NCBI GenBank assembly: GCA_002696885.1
Contig: NZSO01000014.1
Location: 1 to 7,031 of the forward strand
Reading direction: 5' to 3'
From: Verrucomicrobiales bacterium
Lineage (GTDB): Bacteria; Verrucomicrobiota; Verrucomicrobiia; Verrucomicrobiales; DEV007
DNA: 7,031 nucleotides
Positions 6,563 through 7,031 of the stretch are shown piece by piece (position 1 is the stretch's first letter; each line of letters starts with the position of its first letter). The position numbers and the translations under genes are program-made. The notes under the pieces are model-generated. The model was not told the DNA's origin. It saw only the letters and a list, made by a program, of their open reading frames with translations, and ran no database searches.

Positions 6563-7031
6563 ATGGTCAATAAGCTTGAAGAAAAGCTTCAACAATTAGG
6601 GAGAATATCCTTTAAAGAATTCATGCGAATCGCTCTCTATGATGAGAAACACGGTTATTACACGCAAAACATTAGATCAGTTGGCAGAGGTGGCGATTTT
6701 TCGACATTAGCTACAATAAATGACACATTAGCAAGATCTGTTTGCTCTTGGATAAGGAATAGGTGGAAAGAGGATAAAAGTCTCAATCACAATATTATTG
6801 AAGTTGGTGCTGGTGATGGGTCATTGGCACAGAAGATTCTAAAAAATTTCAGCCTATGGAGTCGGCTGGGCTTAAAATACCACATTGTTGAAACCTCACC
6901 AAAATTATCCCTAATTCAAAGGGAGACCCTACGCGATAGAAAATGTATTATTTGGCATGAAAGAATGGAGGACGCATTATCAGAATGCTCAGGAAATACG
7001 TTAATCATATCTAACGAGCTCGTAGATGCAT
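6563..7031 (+). CDS. MidA/NDUFAF7-type SAM-dependent methyltransferase (N-terminal part)
   Basis: The reading frame from the ATG at 6563 is open for 156 codons to the window edge; the family is usually about 350-400 aa, so less than half is seen. The N-terminus matches the DUF185/COG1565 family: ISFKEFMRIALYDEKHGYY (15-33) followed by VGRGGDFST (40-48). SAM motif I is EVGAGDGSLA (80-89), then HIVETSPKL (107-115) and NELVDA (151-156), equivalent to the usual NExxDA. The TAPE-like step after GDF is replaced by TLATIND. The mitochondrial relative NDUFAF7 methylates an arginine of a complex I subunit; the role of bacterial members is less clear. It begins 11 bp after the acyl-activating enzyme with no Shine-Dalgarno, so the two are probably co-transcribed. 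The first ten codons form an amphipathic KLEEKLQQL helix. Nothing suggests the truncation is biological. Confidence 0.88.
   Translation, partial: MVNKLEEKLQQLGRISFKEFMRIALYDEKHGYYTQNIRSVGRGGDFSTLATINDTLARSVCSWIRNRWKEDKSLNHNIIEVGAGDGSLAQKILKNFSLWSRLGLKYHIVETSPKLSLIQRETLRDRKCIIWHERMEDALSECSGNTLIISNELVDA

Noticed and set aside
6576..6592. Inverted repeat TTGAAG-AAAAG-CTTCAA and doubled AAGCTT just after the methyltransferase start.
   Set aside because: It is explained by coding of the repetitive KLEEKLQQL helix; the stem is only 6 bp.

Overview
This is an AT-rich, gene-dense bacterial chromosomal segment with ordinary housekeeping content. No transposon, phage gene, tRNA, rRNA or CRISPR array was seen. 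The best taxonomic guess is a marine Verrucomicrobiota, probably Opitutae/Puniceicoccales. It rests on the look of the small secreted protein (116-643), the form of Hsp33 (1343-2134) and the sodium symporter/DUF4212 pair. This comes from recalled family resemblance, not a search.

Layout. A probable tail of an upstream gene (1-39) is followed by a strong sigma70-type promoter (58-86) and a secreted protein of unknown function (116-643, +). Convergent to it is aat, leucyl/phenylalanyl-tRNA-protein transferase (670-1245, -), with an apparent TTG start. A 97-bp divergent spacer separates aat from hslO, the redox-regulated chaperone Hsp33 (1343-2134, +). hslO ends tail-to-tail, sharing a TTAA, with a two-gene minus-strand operon: the DUF4212 small subunit (3900-4250) and a VC_2705-type sodium:solute symporter (2131-3900), joined by a TAATG overlap. 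A 144-bp divergent spacer then leads to a second rightward operon: an Aas-like acyl-activating enzyme with a degenerate N-terminal acyltransferase-like region (4395-6551) and, 11 bp later, a MidA/NDUFAF7-type SAM-dependent methyltransferase (6563 to the window edge).

How the genes may work together. The symporter pair probably imports a small carboxylate with Na+. The divergent ligase activates a fatty acid or another carboxylate by adenylation. Aat marks proteins for N-end-rule degradation and Hsp33 holds oxidatively unfolded proteins, so that divergent pair falls under protein quality control. These links are inferred from position and family only.

I found no convincing previously undescribed system. 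The most interesting points are the acyltransferase-like region that has apparently lost its catalytic His and its FPEG Glu, a calcium-loop-like segment inside the symporter, and the contrast between mostly Shine-Dalgarno-less starts and one strong Shine-Dalgarno inside the symporter operon.
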